Positions 1-13,317 of a DNA stretch of 64,000 bases are shown one piece after another. Below the pieces are notes generated by a model that was not told where the DNA came from, ran no database searches, and saw only the letters and a program-made list of their open reading frames with translations. Origin of the DNA: Mytilisepta virgata (lineage: Eukaryota; Mollusca; Bivalvia; Mytilida; Mytilidae). The stretch is taken from NCBI GenBank assembly GCA_028015205.1, contig CM051520.1, forward strand, positions 32,975,528-33,039,527, given 5' to 3'. A program made the translations under genes and the position numbers. Within the stretch, counting starts at the first letter, position 1. Each line of letters starts with the position of its first letter.

Positions 1-2573
1 ATTATGTATTTTTCAACAATCCGCAATGATGCAACATAAGAGCAGGAATATAGTTCATATGTAGTAATAGTGAAAAAAATACACTTGCCACTATCCATTT
101 TATGTAGAAGTGAGACAAAATGTCGTGGAGAAATATGTTCATTTGATTTTCTATCAATTCAAACTTTTGAAAATTTTGTCTAAAGAACTATAATACCAGT
201 AATCAGGCAACAACTAAAAGTAGTGAGGAAAGGGGGTGGGTCTCCTTTTCGTTCATTTAGTAAAAATCTTATGGATTCTGCATTTGAAAGCTAAATATGA
301 CAAATAATTTCTGTAAAAAGTCTACTAAAGTAGTGAAATGCTTAAAATGGTCACCATAGGAAAAGAAATTTCTTGTAAATTTTAGTGAGTTACTTCCCAT
401 TTACTGAGTCGGTATGAATATTTGAAATGGGTATTATTTGCTTATTTTAAGTCATATTTTGATAAGTGAGGAAGTTTTGAATTTGTCAAGACCTACAGAA
501 TAATCAAATGGACAATTATCTAAATGAAAGAGGCAAATAGTACCCTCTTAAGGTTCCACTATACACTTAGCATTTTATTTCTTGTTTAGTTTCAGAAAAT
601 ACGACGGTCAGTTTTTCAAATGTTTAAAATTGATGGGTAAAATTTGCTGACAATTATGATTTCTAACCATGAAGCTGATTTATGCTGAAAGAGAGGATGT
701 TTGACAATTTTGATGGTCCAATGTGTATGCATGGACATAAGCAGCATCTCCATCTGACCTTGTGGATCAGCATCTTGTGTGTGTGTTTTAAGTGTGTAAA
801 TTTTGCTCGAAGTTTTGAAATGTAAGTTACGAAAAAATGAGCCGAAAAACCTGCTCTTGTTTATTTATTTTTTAAATGGCCCAATGCTATGTTTAATTTA
901 TGCCATATGTCATATCCATTGAAATTCTACATTAAGGTGATAACTTGTCCTAGAATTGGGTCACTACAATGCATTTTGCACAATATTTTGAAAAAAAAAT
1001 CATTTCCGTTGCTATGAGTATCCAAGGAAAAAAGTATATTTTGGAAGAAATTGTTAAGTTTGCCAGACCGTCACAACTTTGCGTTTCTTTTCATATCTAC
1101 ATATTTGGATCTAAAAACCAATAAAAAGTGAAGATTGTGAATGACATACAAGTACAATTTCATATTTTGTGGCTAAAATTCAACCTTTAAGCTATTACAT
1201 GTAGTATTCACATATATAGAAAGTAATACAGATACCCACGAAATCCTTTAAATTGTTATTTTATTAAATGATTTTATTTGACTGTTGAAAATATAAATAT
1301 GAGGAACATTTTCTGTGACGTCATTGTTGTCAAAATACCTTAGCATTATAACCAGATTATGTATTTTTCAACAATCCGCAATGATGCAACATAAGAGCAG
1401 GAATATAGTTCATATGTAGTAATAGTGAAAAAAATACACTTGCCACTATCCATTTTATGTAGAAGTGAGACAAATATCGTGGAGAAATATGTTCATTTGA
1501 TTTTCTATCAATTCAAACTCTTGTAAATTTTGTCTAAAGAACTATAATACCAGTAATCAGGCAACAACTAAAAGTAGTGAGGAAAAGGGGGGGGGGGGGG
1601 GTCTCCTTTTCCGTCATTTAGTAAAAATCTTATGGATTCTGCATTTGAAAGCTAAATGTGACAAATAATTTCTGTAAAAAGTCTACTAAAGTAGTGAAAT
1701 GCTTAAAATGGTCATCATAGGAAAAGAATTTTTACTCTCTGAATTTCTTGTAAATTTTGGTGAGTTACTTCCCATTTACTGAGTCGGTATGAATATTTGA
1801 AATGGGTATTATTTGCTTATTATAAGTTATATTTTGATAAATGAGGAAGTTTTGAATTTGTCAAGACCTACAGAATAATAAAATGGACAATTATCTAAAT
1901 GAAAGAGGCAAATAGTACCCTCTTAAGGTTCCACTATACACTTAGCATTTTATTTCTTGTTTAGTTTCAGAAAATACGACGGTCAATTTTTCAAATGTTT
2001 AAAATTGATGGGTAAAATTTGCTGACAATTATGATTTCTGACCATGAAGCTGATCTATGATGAAAGAGAGGATGTTTGACAATTGATTTAAACTCATTTT
2101 GATGGTTCAATGTGTATGCTTGGACATAAGCGGCATCTCCATCTGACCTTGATCAGCATCTTGTGTGTGTGTTTTAAGTGTGTAAATTTTGCTCGAAGTT
2201 TTGACATGTTAAGTTACGAAAAAATGAGCCGAAAAACCTGCTCTTCTTTATCTTTTTTTTTTAAATGGCCCAATGCTATGTTTAATTTATGCCACATGTC
2301 ATATCCATTGAAATTCTACATTAAGGTGATAACTTGTCCTAGAATTGGGTCACTACAATGCATTTTGCACAATATTTTGAAAAAAATATCATTTCCGTTG
2401 CTATGAGTATCCAAGGAAAAAAGTATATTTTGGAAGAAATTGTTAAGTTTGCCAGACCGTCACAACTTTGCGTTTCTTTTCATATATACATATGTGGGTC
2501 TAAAAACCAAACTAATGTGAAGATTATGCATGACATACAAGTACAATTTCATATTTTGTAGCTAAAATTCAAC
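1..2573. repeat. Tandem pair of a ~1.2-kb repeat (copy 1: 1-1184; copy 2: 1356-2573)
   Basis: The sequence at position 1 starts again at 1356 and runs in parallel to a shared end (1184 and 2573), with a few per cent mismatches and small indels. A 171-bp spacer (1185-1355) separates the copies, so the period is about 1355 bp. The first copy is cut by the window edge, so the array may extend to the left. A G-run differs strongly between copies (5 G then TGGG near 232; a run of about 14 G near 1587). Short open frames here (for example 2110-2406) are not conserved between copies and look non-coding. The repeat type is not recognised. Confidence 0.85.
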
Positions 2574-2639
2574 TCAAAATGACAATTGTATAGTACTACT
2601 TTTACCTGGCTAACAGAAGATGTAACATTAAATTGCCGG

Positions 2640-3353
2640 AAAAGTACTAATAAAAAAATGCCGGATATGTAAAATAAACAGCTGCGCCACGAGCGCATGA
2701 TACGCCCGTCGTCTTGTGAAAAAAACATAATAAATGTTTTTGGAATCCCCCTTTATTTAGTGGAGCTGCTGGTGGGATGTAAATGGAAACCCGGCAAAAC
2801 ATAAGCGTGTAAACTTTTAAGCAATAGACATACGGCGCGAAATGTGACCAAAAAAGACTTACCTTTTTTACCAAAAAGCTCAATAAAAATTCAATAACTC
2901 AAAAATAAAATAAAGAATCACCACGAAACGGTAAACAGATCTTTAGAGTTTTATGCAATAATCATAAATCGCTTTTGAGATACGGCGCGACATGTGAAAC
3001 CCCCCCCCCCCACACTTTTTTTTTCTTATACAAAATACTCAAAAACTCCAAAATAAAATTTTGAATCATCACCAAAACGTATACAGATCTTAAGATTAAT
3101 ATAACTAAGAAGTGTGTGAAGTTTTATGCAATAATCATAAATCGTTTTTGAGATACGGCACGACACGTGAACCCCCCCCCCCCCATTTTTTTTTTTAAAA
3201 AAAATCAAAAACTCTAAAATAAAATTTTGAATCATCACCAAAAAGTCTACAGATCTTTAGATTAATATAACTAAGAAGTGTGTAAAGTCTTAAGCAATAT
3301 TCATAAATCATTTTTGAGATACGGCGCGACATGTGACCCCCCCCCCCCTTTTT
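2640..3353. repeat. C-tract tandem repeat, ~170-bp units (left part)
   Basis: Units of about 170 bp each carry the motif GAGATACGGCGCGACATGTG followed by a run of 9-13 C, seen at about 2981, 3151 and 3320, with a diverged first copy at 2833. The lead-in at 2640-2830 (AGCGCATGATACGCCCGTCG near 2692) looks like the left end of the repeat-bearing element. The array stops at the pearl-like element at 3354 and resumes at about 7380, so it was split by that insertion. Confidence 0.85.
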
Positions 3354-6300
3354 GAGCTTTTTTCATCACTTGGCGTCCGTCGTCCGTCGTCGTCCGTTTT
3401 ACATTTTGAACTTCTTCTAGAGAACCACTGAATGGAATGAAACCAAACATGGCATGAATGTTCCTTATGAGGTGCTGACCAAGTGTTGTTACTTTATAGC
3501 CGATCCATCATCCAAGATGGCCGCCAGCGGGGAACTTAGTTTAACATAGGACCCTAGGGGAAATGCATACAAATGACTTCTTTTAGAGAACCACTGAATG
3601 GAATGAAACTAAATATGGCATGAATGAACCCTTATAAGGTGCTGACCAATTGTTGTTACTTTGTAGCCGATCCATCATCCAAGATGGCCGCTAGAGGGGG
3701 ACTTAGTTTAACATAGGACTCTATGGGAAATGCATACAAATGACTTCTTTTAGAGAACCGTTGAATGGAATGAAACCAAACATGGCATGAATGTTCCTTA
3801 TGAGGTGCTGACCAAGTGTTATTACTTTATAGCCGATCCATCATCCAAGATGGCCGCCAGCGGGGAACTTAGTTTAACATAGGACCCTAGGGGAAATGCA
3901 TACAAATGACTTCTTTTAGAGAACCACTGAATGGAATGAAACTAAATATGGCATGAATGAACCCTTATAAGGTGCTGACCAAGTGTTGTTACTTTGTAGC
4001 CGATCCATCATCCAAGATGGCCGCTAGAGGGGGACTTAGTTTAACATAGGACTCTATGGGAAATGCATACAAATGACTTCTTTTAGAGAACCGTTGAATG
4101 GAATGAAACCAAACATGGCATGAATGTTCCTTATGAGGTGCTGACCAAGTGTTATTACTTTATAGCCGATCCATCATCCAAGATGGCCGCCAGCGGGGAA
4201 CTTAGTTTAACATAGGACCCTAGGGGAAATGCATACAAATGACTTCTTTTAGAGAACCACTGAATGGAATGAAACTAAATCTGGCATGAATGAACCCTTA
4301 TAAGGTGCTGACCAAGTGTTGTTACTTTATAGCCGATCCATCATCCAAGATGGCCGCCAGAGGGGGACTTAGTTTAACATAGGACTCTATGGGAAATGCA
4401 TACAAATGACTTCTTTTAGAGAACCGTTGAATGGAATGAAACCAAACATGGCATGAATGTTCCTTATGAGGTACTGACCAAGTGTTGTTACTTTGTAGCC
4501 GATCCATAATCCAAGATGGCCGCCAGAGGGGGACTTAGTTTAACATAGGACTCTATGGGAAATACATACAAATGACTTCTTTTAGAGAACCGTTGAATGG
4601 AATGAAACCAAACATGGCATGAATGTTCCTTATGAGATACTGACCAAGTGTTGTTACTTTGTAGCCGATCCATAATCCAAGATGGCCGCCAGCGGGGGAC
4701 TTAGTTTAACATAGAACCCTATGGGAAATGCATACAAATGACTTCTTTTAGTGACCCACTTAATGGAATGAAAACCAAACATGGCATGAATATTCCTTAT
4801 GAGGTGCTGACCAAGTGTTGTTACTTTGTAGCTGATCCATCATCCAAGATGGCCGCCAGCGGGGAACTTAGTTTAACATAGGACCCTATGCGAAATGCAT
4901 ACAAATGACTTCTTTTAGAGAACCACTGAATGGAATGTAACAAAACATAGCATGAATGTTCCTTATGAGGTGCTGACCAAGTGTTGTTACTTTGTTGCCG
5001 ATCCATCATCCAAGATGGCCGCCAGTGGGGGACTAAGTTTAACATTGGACCCTATGGGAAATGCATACAAATGACTTCTTTTAGAGAACCACTGAATGGA
5101 ATGTAACAAAACATAGCATGAATGTTCCTTACAAGGTGCTGACCAAGTGTTGTTACTTTGTAGCCGTTACATCATTCAAAATGGCCACCAGTGAGGGACT
5201 TAGTTTAACATAGGACCCTAATGTCTTCTTCTGTAGAACCACTGAATGGAATGAAACCAAACATGGCATGAATGTTCCTTATGAGATGCTTACCAAGTGT
5301 TGTTACTTTGGTGCCTATCCATCATCCAAGATGGCCACCATCAGGGGACTTAGTTTAACATAGGACCCTATGGGAAATACATACAAATGTCTTCTTTTAG
5401 AGAACCACAGTATGGAATCAAACCAAATATGGCATGAATGTTCTTTATGAGGTGCTGACCAAGTGTTGTTACTTTGTAGCCGATCCATCATCCAAGATGG
5501 CCGCCAGCAGGGGACTTAGTTTAACATAAGACCCTATGAGAAATACATACAAATGTCTTCTTTTAGAGAACCACTGAATGGAATGACACCAAATATGGCA
5601 GGAATGTTTCTTATGTGGTGCTGACCAAGTGTTGTTACTTTGTAGCTGATCCATTATCCAAGATGGCCGTCAACAGGGGACTTAGTTTAACATAGAACAC
5701 TATGGGAAAAACACTCAAATGTCTTCTTTTAGAGAACCACAGAATGGAATGAAACCAAATATGGCATGAATATTACTTATGAGGTGCTGACCAAGTGTTG
5801 TTACTTTGTAGCCGATCCATAATCCAAGATGGCCGCCAGCGGGGGACTTAGTTTAACATAGAACCCTATGGGAAATTGCATACAAATGACTTCTTTTAGT
5901 GACCCACTTAATGGAATGAAAACCAAACATGGCATGAATATTCCTTATGAGGTGCTGACCAAGTGTTGTTACTTTGTAGCTGATCCATCATCCAAGATGG
6001 CCGCCAGCGGGGAACTTAGTTTAACATAGGACTCTATGCGAAATGCATACAAATGACTTCTTTTAGAGAACCACTGAATGGAATGAAACTAAATCTGGCA
6101 TGAATGTTTCTTATGAGGTGCTGACCAAGTGTTGTTACTTTGTAGTCGATCCATCATCCAAGATGGCCGCCAGCGGGGGACTAAGTTTAACATTGGACCC
6201 TATGGGAAATGCATACAAATGACTTCTTTTAGAGAACCACTGAATGGAATGTAACAAAACATAGCATGAATGTTTCTTATGAGGTGCTGACCAAGTGTTG

Positions 6301-7376
6301 TTACTTTGTCGCCGATCCATCATCCAAGATGGCCGCCAGTGGGGGACTAAGTTTAACATTGGACCCTATGGGAAATGCATACAAATGACTTCTTTTAGAG
6401 AACCACTGAATGGAATGTAACAAAACATAGCATGAATGTTCCTTACAAGGTGCTGACCAAGTGTTGTTACTTTGTAGCCGTTACATCATTCAAAATGACT
6501 TAGTTTAACATAGGACCCTAATGTCTTCTTCTGTAGAACCACTGAATGGAATGAAACCAAACATGGCATGAATGTTCCTTATGAGATGCTTACCAAGTGT
6601 TGTTACTTTGGTGCCTATCCATCATCCAAGATGGCCACCATCAGGGGACTTAGTTTAACATAGGACCCTATGGGAAATACATACAAATGTCTTCTTTTAG
6701 AGAACCACAGTATGGAATCAAACCAAATATGGCATGAATGTTCTTTATGAGGTGCTGACCAAGTGTTGTTACTTTGTAGCCGATCCATCATCCAAGATGG
6801 CCGCAAGCAGGGGACTTAGTTTAACATAAGACCCTATGAGAAATACATACAAATGTCTTCTTTTAGAGAACCACTGAATGGAATGACACCAAATATGGCA
6901 GGAATGTTTCTTATGTGGTGCTGACCAAGTGTTGTTACTTCGTAGCTGATCCATTATCCAAGATGGCCGTCAACAGGGGACTTAGTTTAACATAGAACAC
7001 TATGGGAAAAACACTCAAATGTCTTCTTTTAGAGAACCACAGAATGGAATGAAACCAAATATGGCATGAATATTACTTATGAGGTGCTGACCAAGTGTTG
7101 TTACTCTGTAGTTGATCCATCTTCAGAGAAGGCCACCGGCAGGGGACTTAGTTTAACATAAGACACTATGGGAAATACATTCAAATGAGAACCACTAAAT
7201 AGAATGAAATAAAACAGTGTATAAATGTTCCTTTTGATTTATAAAACCAGTTTTTAATTTTAAATACTGTGTCAAATTAAACCAATCTTGGTCTCAATCA
7301 TTATATAATTTTACATAATTTCCAAAATCACATTAGATACAGGTGAGCGACACAGGCTCTTGAGAGCCTCTAGTTA
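3354..7376 (-). mobile_element. Pearl-like tandem-repeat element B, reverse orientation
   Basis: Read on the minus strand, the element starts with CTAGAGGCTCTCAAGAGCC (complement at 7358-7376) and GCTCACCTG, then carries about 23 tandem units of 166-167 bp, and ends with the CGTCGTCCGT-rich tail at 3367-3400. The same ends and unit core occur in elements A (8545-10308) and C (31879-33560). The terminal hairpin TGACCCTTTGGGTCA seen at the ends of A and C is missing here, as if lost by a small deletion. Each unit contains CCAAGATGGCCGCC. Bivalve pearl elements, with tandem cores of about 160 bp, have been grouped with Helentron-associated elements; assigning this copy there is inference. Open frames of 61-74 codons repeat on the minus strand but shift frame from unit to unit. 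Confidence 0.8.
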
Positions 7377-7745
7377 AAAAAAAAACTCAAAAACTCTTTG
7401 AGATACGGCGCGACATGTGAAACCCCCTTTTATTTAACAAAAAAACTCAAAAACTCTAAAATAAAATTTTGAATGAACACCAAAAAGTATACAGATCTTA
7501 TATTATAACTAAGAAGTGTGTAAAGTTTTAAGCAATAATCATAAATCGTTTTTGAGATACGACGCGACATGTGACCCCCCCCCCCCCTTTTTTTTTAAAA
7601 AAAACTCAAAAACTCTAAAATAAAATTTTGAATCATCACCAAAAAGTATACAGATCTTTAGATTAACATAACTAAGAAGTGTGTAAAGTTTTAAGCAATT
7701 ATCATAAATCGTTTTTGAGATACGGCGCGACATGTGAAAAAAACA
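7377..7745. repeat. C-tract tandem repeat, ~160-bp units (right part)
   Basis: The GAGATACGGCGCGACATGTG motif returns at about 7398, 7554 and 7716, with the same 'aactcaaaaactc' and 'aaaagtatacagatc' segments as at 2830-3350. It continues the array interrupted by element B. The last copy lacks the C-run. Confidence 0.85.
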
Positions 7746-8544
7746 CATTTCTGTTTTAGTTACAAAACTCGAAACTCAAACAGTTTTAATCTTATTTTCA
7801 CCAAAAAGTATACAGATCGTTTGACCATCATAAGAAACAACTATGTTAAGTTTCGTAAAATTTGGATGAGTTTGAGTTGAGGTCACCAAAAAACAAATTT
7901 TTATTCGTAAAGTTACTAGATACAAAACATCACATCGTTGAACATGGTCCTAATTACTAAGGTCAAATTTGCATAAAGCTTTTGTAAACAAAATCACATT
8001 TTAATCAGTGAAAAGATTTAGTTTTTTAGACAAATGGGAAATGACTCATGTTTCCTAGTAAACACACTCTTATTTTAAACGAGTAGACGAAATGGGAAAT
8101 TCTTCATTAAAAAAGTGTAGACGGTTCATGATTCAAGGTATTAGAAGGGTACAACAAGTTAAGGAAAATGGACTACAAAATGCAAAGTTAAAACACTATA
8201 GAAATAGTAAATGGAACAAGTCACACAAAAAGTTTTCTGGGTTTTCAGTTTGTTAAGTTCAACTAAATTCGTGTTTCCCTTAAGTTTTAATTTTAATTAC
8301 TAAAATCCACTCTTATTGCAGAAAATTTCGTGGAATTTAATAAATAAGTCATTGCGTAAACTGAAACATCCCTTTGATTTCATCAATTGCAGGAACTTTT
8401 CCTGCCTCCACAAGCTCTACATGATAACATCTTGCATAGGGTCACATGGATTCATTGCTAAATGTACAGTCTTTACTACATGCATAACTTAATTTGGTGA
8501 TAACAAAAACAAAATTTATATTCAAGATTGGTCCCTTTATTAAA
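7746..8544. other. Non-genic stretch between repeat elements
   Basis: AT-rich sequence that begins with a diverged relative of the preceding array ('caccaaaaagtatacagatc' near 7800) and ends at TTAAA, where element A starts. No splice-bounded frame or RNA gene was seen. Confidence 0.5.
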
Positions 8545-10308
8545 CTAGAGGCTCTCAAGAGCCTGTATCGCTCACCTGGATTTAACTTTTCACCTTGAGC
8601 AGGACCTAAAAATTTAAGTGTTGCAGTCAATTGGCTGTTTTTTTTATAGGATTCTATGTTAAAGTAATTTCAGCTGTGGCAGTCATCTTGGTTGACAGTC
8701 CAGGTCAATGGAAACATTTCTAAAAGAGAACCATCTAAGGACCATTTCTGCTAAGTCTTGTTCCAACTGGCTAAGGGGTTTCAGACAAGAAGATTTTTAA
8801 ATGAATTTTCCTATAGGGTCCAATATTTAACAAAGTTTGGTGTGGCAGCCATCTTGGTTGACAATCTAGGTGATTGGACGCATTTCTGAAAGAGGACCTT
8901 CTAAGGACCAGTGCTGCCAAGTCATGCTCCAATATGTCAAGTGGACAAGAAGATTTCTCAATGAATTTTTCTATAGGGCCCTATGCTAAACTAAGTTCGG
9001 GTGTGGCGGTCATCTTGGTTGACAGTCTGGGTCATTGCTCAAAATTCTGAAAGAGGACCATCTAAGGACCATTGCTACCAAGTCTAATTCTAATTGGCTT
9101 AGTGGTTTCAGACGAGAAGATTTTTGAGTGAATTTCCCATAGGGTCCTATGTTAAACTAAGTTCTGCTGTGGCGGCCATCTTGGTTCACAGTCCACGAAA
9201 TCAGACATATTTCTGAAACAGGACCTCCTAAGGACCAATGCTGCAAAGTCCTGCTCCAATATGTCAACTGGTTTCTGACAAGAAGATTTTTCAATGAATT
9301 TTCCTATAGGGCCCTATGTTAAACTAAGTTCAGTTGTGGCGGCCATCTTGGTTGACAGTCGGGGTCATTTGACTCACCTCTGTAAGAGAACCATCTAAGA
9401 ACCATTGCTGCCAAGTCTGGTTCCAACTGGTCAAGTTGTTTAAGACAAGAAGATTTTTCAATGAATTTTCCCATAGGGCCCTATGTTAAACTAAGTTTCG
9501 CTGTGGCGGCCATCTTGGTTAACAGTCCGGGTCATTGGACATATTTCTGAAAGAATCTCCTAAGAACAATTACTGTCAACTTTGGTTCCAATTGGCCTTG
9601 TAGTTTCATATAAGATTTTTGAAATTCACCTCCCCCCCCACCTTTTTTTCTATTGTAACAGTTGGAAGTCAGGGATGCCAGACATAATTTTGGAAGGGGG
9701 CCACCCAAGGACCATTCCACCTAAGTTTGGCCTCAATTGGCACAGTGGTTTGAGATGAAAAGATCTTTAAAGCAAAGTTAAAGGTCAAAAACTCCTATAA
9801 GGGGTCAATCAATGATTTTGGTCATATTGACTTATTTGTAGATCTTACTTCGATGAACATTTTTGCTGGTTACAATTTGTATTTATCTATAATAATATTC
9901 AAGATAATAACCTAAAACTGCAAAATCTCCTTAAAATTAACAATTAAGGGGCAATAACCCAACAAACGGTTGACCGATTCGACTGAAAATTTCATGGCTG
10001 GTAGATCTTGACCTGATGAACATTTTTACCCCTGTCAGTTTTGCTCTAAATGCTTTAGTTTTTGAGATATAAGACAAAAACTGCAGTTTACCCCTATGTT
10101 CAATTTTTAGCCATGTCGGCCATGTTGGTTGGCAGGCGGGGTCATCGGGCACATTTTTTAAACTAGATACCCTAATGATGCTTTTGGTCAAGTTTGGTTC
10201 AATTTGGCCCAGTAGTTTCAGAAGAGAAGATTTTTGTAAAAGTTAACGGACGACGACGGACGCCAAGTGATGAGAATAGCTCAGTTGACCCTTTGGGTCA
10301 GGTGAGCT
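8545..10308 (+). mobile_element. Pearl-like tandem-repeat element A
   Basis: The left end is CTAGAGGCTCTCAAGAGCC, a hairpin, then TCGCTCACCTG. The right end is the hairpin TGACCCTTTGGGTCA followed by GGTGAGCT (to 10308), so GCTCACCTG/CAGGTGAGC forms an inverted pair. In between are six units of about 166 bp, with the CATCTTGG cores at 8681, 8847, 9008, 9174, 9341 and 9508, then a non-repeated part (9888-10200) shared with element D (34022-35082), then an ACGGACGACGACGG tail. The flanks are A-runs on both sides, with no clear target duplication. No protein-coding frame was found. Confidence 0.85.
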
Positions 10309-11650
10309 AAAAATGTTGGTTACTGAAGCTGCATAAGATGATTATGTCTTGTTTCAAAGGTCCTCTGGTTGATATTGGTTACTCGGGTTGATACGACATG
10401 CGACATGTGACATGTGATACTGGTTTTGCCATGTATTATTCTCCATACAATTGTTTTTAAGCCTTCAATCCATCTTTTAATTGTGCTTTCATGCATAAAC
10501 ACTAAAGAGAAAGATTTTCTTATACTTTGCTACAGGTTAATTTCAAAAACTTTTCAAAATTGTAAAAATATTTCATACCTGTATCTTGATCTGGAACAAC
10601 GATCCCAGCCTAAAAACCCACATGAAGCGTAGTAATACGATTTGTGACTGTAATATTCCGTGTATCCACATTGTTTGTAATATGTGCAGTAACTAGCCTC
10701 TGAAAACCTAAAATCGAAATGAATATATACATGTAAAAATACAGGTCTGGTGAAAATAAGAGATCGTTCTAAATAATTCTTATTTGATAAATTAGAATCT
10801 TTTAGATCCAGTTATAATTCATTTAAGTCGCTGTAGAATCGAAGATTACTGGTTTAGAAATAGTTTAAATTTATCAATAAAGGTTTGGCAAAATCAGCTA
10901 TGAACAAGGTCTCTGAATCAAAAATAAATTGTGGAATTTACGAAATAAGTCAAGGCAGTTATGTCATGTTGGATATTTTAATATCAGTAAAATTTTATCT
11001 CGAACGTAAGCGAGCGGTGAAATTTAAGCAAATAATTTTACCATCTGAAACCTATGGGAATACGTATTTATTAGTGTTCTCCACATATATAAGGGTTTGA
11101 GAGGTTCAAAGCTCGGCCAACGCCTTGATAATGAGCATCGTATTGATTATACTATAAGCACATTGGACTTTGGATTGAGCATATATTCGCAAATCAAGTC
11201 AGCATAATCTTTCGGAGTTGTATACATATATATGCATTTCTCCTATTCCTGACGTGTTTAATCGGTGGGATAAAAATACATAATATCTTTAACCACTTCC
11301 CAGTGATTAAATTTCTACGTGGGAATTACCGCCCTTTTTTCTACAGTTATTAGAACGATAAACTAGAGAAGTCCCGAAATGACATCTATGTAAACAAACT
11401 ACATAGCAACGACATTTTCTTGAGGTTTTTGTCGAAAATCATAGGAGAATCTATATTTCTCTATATGTTTATTTGGTGTCCAAGTATCCTTAATATCTCA
11501 TATAACTCAACCTTATACTAAGGTGTATTATTTGAGCCTGTCCATGTCAGGAATAAGGGTCAATGCATGGCATATATTGTCCATTTAAATTCTTTAGTTT
11601 TTTATCAATATTTTATGATTGGATAAGAGCAAAGACACTCAAACAAGCTG
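10309..11650. other. No gene recognised
   Basis: Open frames of 60-72 codons occur on both strands (for example 10414-10632 and 10885-11100), but none has protein-like composition, splice context or a recognisable motif. It probably is intergenic or intronic DNA with decayed repeats. Confidence 0.5.
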
Positions 11651-12654
11651 ACTTTTGTTTTTGTTCCCCGACGAAGGGACTATAGAAAAAGGTGTCGTCC
11701 GTCCGTCCGTATGTCCCGAATTGGTTTCCAGATGATACGTTGTGAATGAAAAGTCATGTTGAAGCTAGCCATAGTTTGTAAGTGTATCTTATGATGATCT
11801 AGGTCAAGTTCGATAATGTCGATTTTTCAACAATTTTTACTAGAGTTATACCCTTTTTGTACCTCAAAATTGCTAAAATGTTGGTTTCCAGATGATAACT
11901 TGTGAACAAATAGTCAGATTGATTTGATATGTTTGTGCATATCATGAATATCTAATGACAATTTTTAGACGACCCTTACTAGAGTTACCTCCCTTTTTGT
12001 ACTTCAAAATTGCTTATTTTTTGGTTTCCAGGTGATACAGTCATGTAACATGCGAAAAAAAGTCAGATTGGAGCTAGGTTTGGTATGTACATGTATCTAA
12101 TAAAAAATCTAGGTCAAGTTCTATAATGACGATTTTTGACAATTTTTGACAATTCTTACTAGAGTTGCACCCCTATTGCTATTTTTTTCCAAATGGTAAG
12201 TTGTAAACAAAAAGTCAGATTCAAACTAGGTTTGGTATGTAAATGTGTCTAATAAAAATCTAGGTCAATTTTTGACAATTCTTACCAGAGTTATGCCCAT
12301 TTTTGTACTTCAAAATTGCTTCTTCATTTCTTTTTTTCCAGATGAAAACGTGTGAACAAAAAGTCAGGTTAAAACTAGGTTTGGTATGTAAAAGTGTCTA
12401 ATGAAAATCTAGGTCAAGTTCAATAATGACGATTTTTTGACAATTCTTACCAGAGTTATACCTGGATGTTAACTTGTGAACAAAAAGTTTGGTGTGTAAG
12501 TGTATCTCATTAATATCTAGGTCAACTTCGATAATGAATATCTTCGACAATTCTTACCAGAGTTACGCCCCTTGTTGTATTTCAAAATTGCTAATTCTTT
12601 GGTTTCGAGATGATAACTTGTGGACAAAACGTCACATTAAAACTAGGTTTGGTA

Positions 12655-12660
12655 TGTAAG
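12655..12660. repeat. Target-site duplication TGTAAG, left copy
   Basis: TGTAAG directly precedes the inserted element at 12661. Other copies of the host unit read straight through here as 'ggtatgtaa...gtgtct', which shows that these six bases belong to the target. Confidence 0.8.
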
Positions 12661-13317
12661 AGTAGTATATGGGCACAGGCAAATTATCATTTGTGAAGCG
12701 AGGGGGCGGAAGTGACGTCAACAGGAAATGACGTCACCGGAACCGAAAGTCACGTGACCGGAACCGGAAGTTGTGGGTTTTCCCGCCATTTGTTTACGGA
12801 AGTGATGTCAGTCACATGCCAGGACTTGGATATGTGGTCTCCGCATGCGGGACCGGAACCGGAAGTATCCGGAAGAGGTTTGCGCGCGTGCGCAACCGGA
12901 AGTGATGGATTTCCCCATGGTTTGTTTACGGTCGATGTAAGTCAAGTCCTGGGACCCGGATGTGTGGTCTGCGCAACGTGCCCGGCACCGGAAGAATCCG
13001 GAAGTGGTTTGTGCGCATGCGCAACCGGATTTAGTGTGTTTCACCGCCATTTTCCCATTATTTGTTTATGGAAGTGACGTAAGTCACGTTCTGGGACCCG
13101 GATGTGGTATGCTTGACTGATTATCACCCAATAAGCGCACTTCTCGGTCGTCTCTGGGTCTTTCATCGGTCTGTATAGGGTAAGGGTCTCGCATCGAGTC
13201 TCTAGGGACTGATACTCTCACTGTTATATCGAAGTACACTATTGGATTATCTCCCCCTTTTCCCGCGCTTTTCCCCACGGTGATGTTTTCTGTGAGGACT
13301 AAAGGTAGGATTGGATT
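12661..13317 (+). repeat. Left terminal inverted repeat with three sub-repeats
   Basis: It matches the complement of 15399-15907 from the terminus to the shared inner limit 'ctaaaggtaggattggatt'. Sub-repeats of about 130 bp start near 12763, 12893 and 13021. It is GC-rich against the AT-rich surroundings and contains CCGGAAGT (ETS-like), TGCGCATGCGCA (NRF1-like, 13010-13021), TGACGTCA (CRE-like, 12713 and 12729), TCACGTGA (E-box) and TTTTCCCGCCA (E2F-like). The open frames here (12712-13077 plus, 12808-13050 minus) are repeat readings, not genes. Confidence 0.85.

Noticed and set aside
4322..6954. Eight similar minus-strand frames of 61-74 codons (MDRLQSNNTWS... type)
   Set aside because: They are readings of the 166-bp tandem unit. 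The unit is not a multiple of three, so the frame is closed in each following unit; no splice or start context.
3354..7376. CRISPR-like regular array
   Set aside because: Units of 166 bp similar over their full length, without short repeats and unique spacers, in eukaryotic DNA. It is a satellite-like tandem core.
12712..13077. 121-codon frame and its minus-strand shadow in the left TIR
   Set aside because: GC-rich sub-repeats with few stops; the equivalent region in the right TIR does not keep the same frame.
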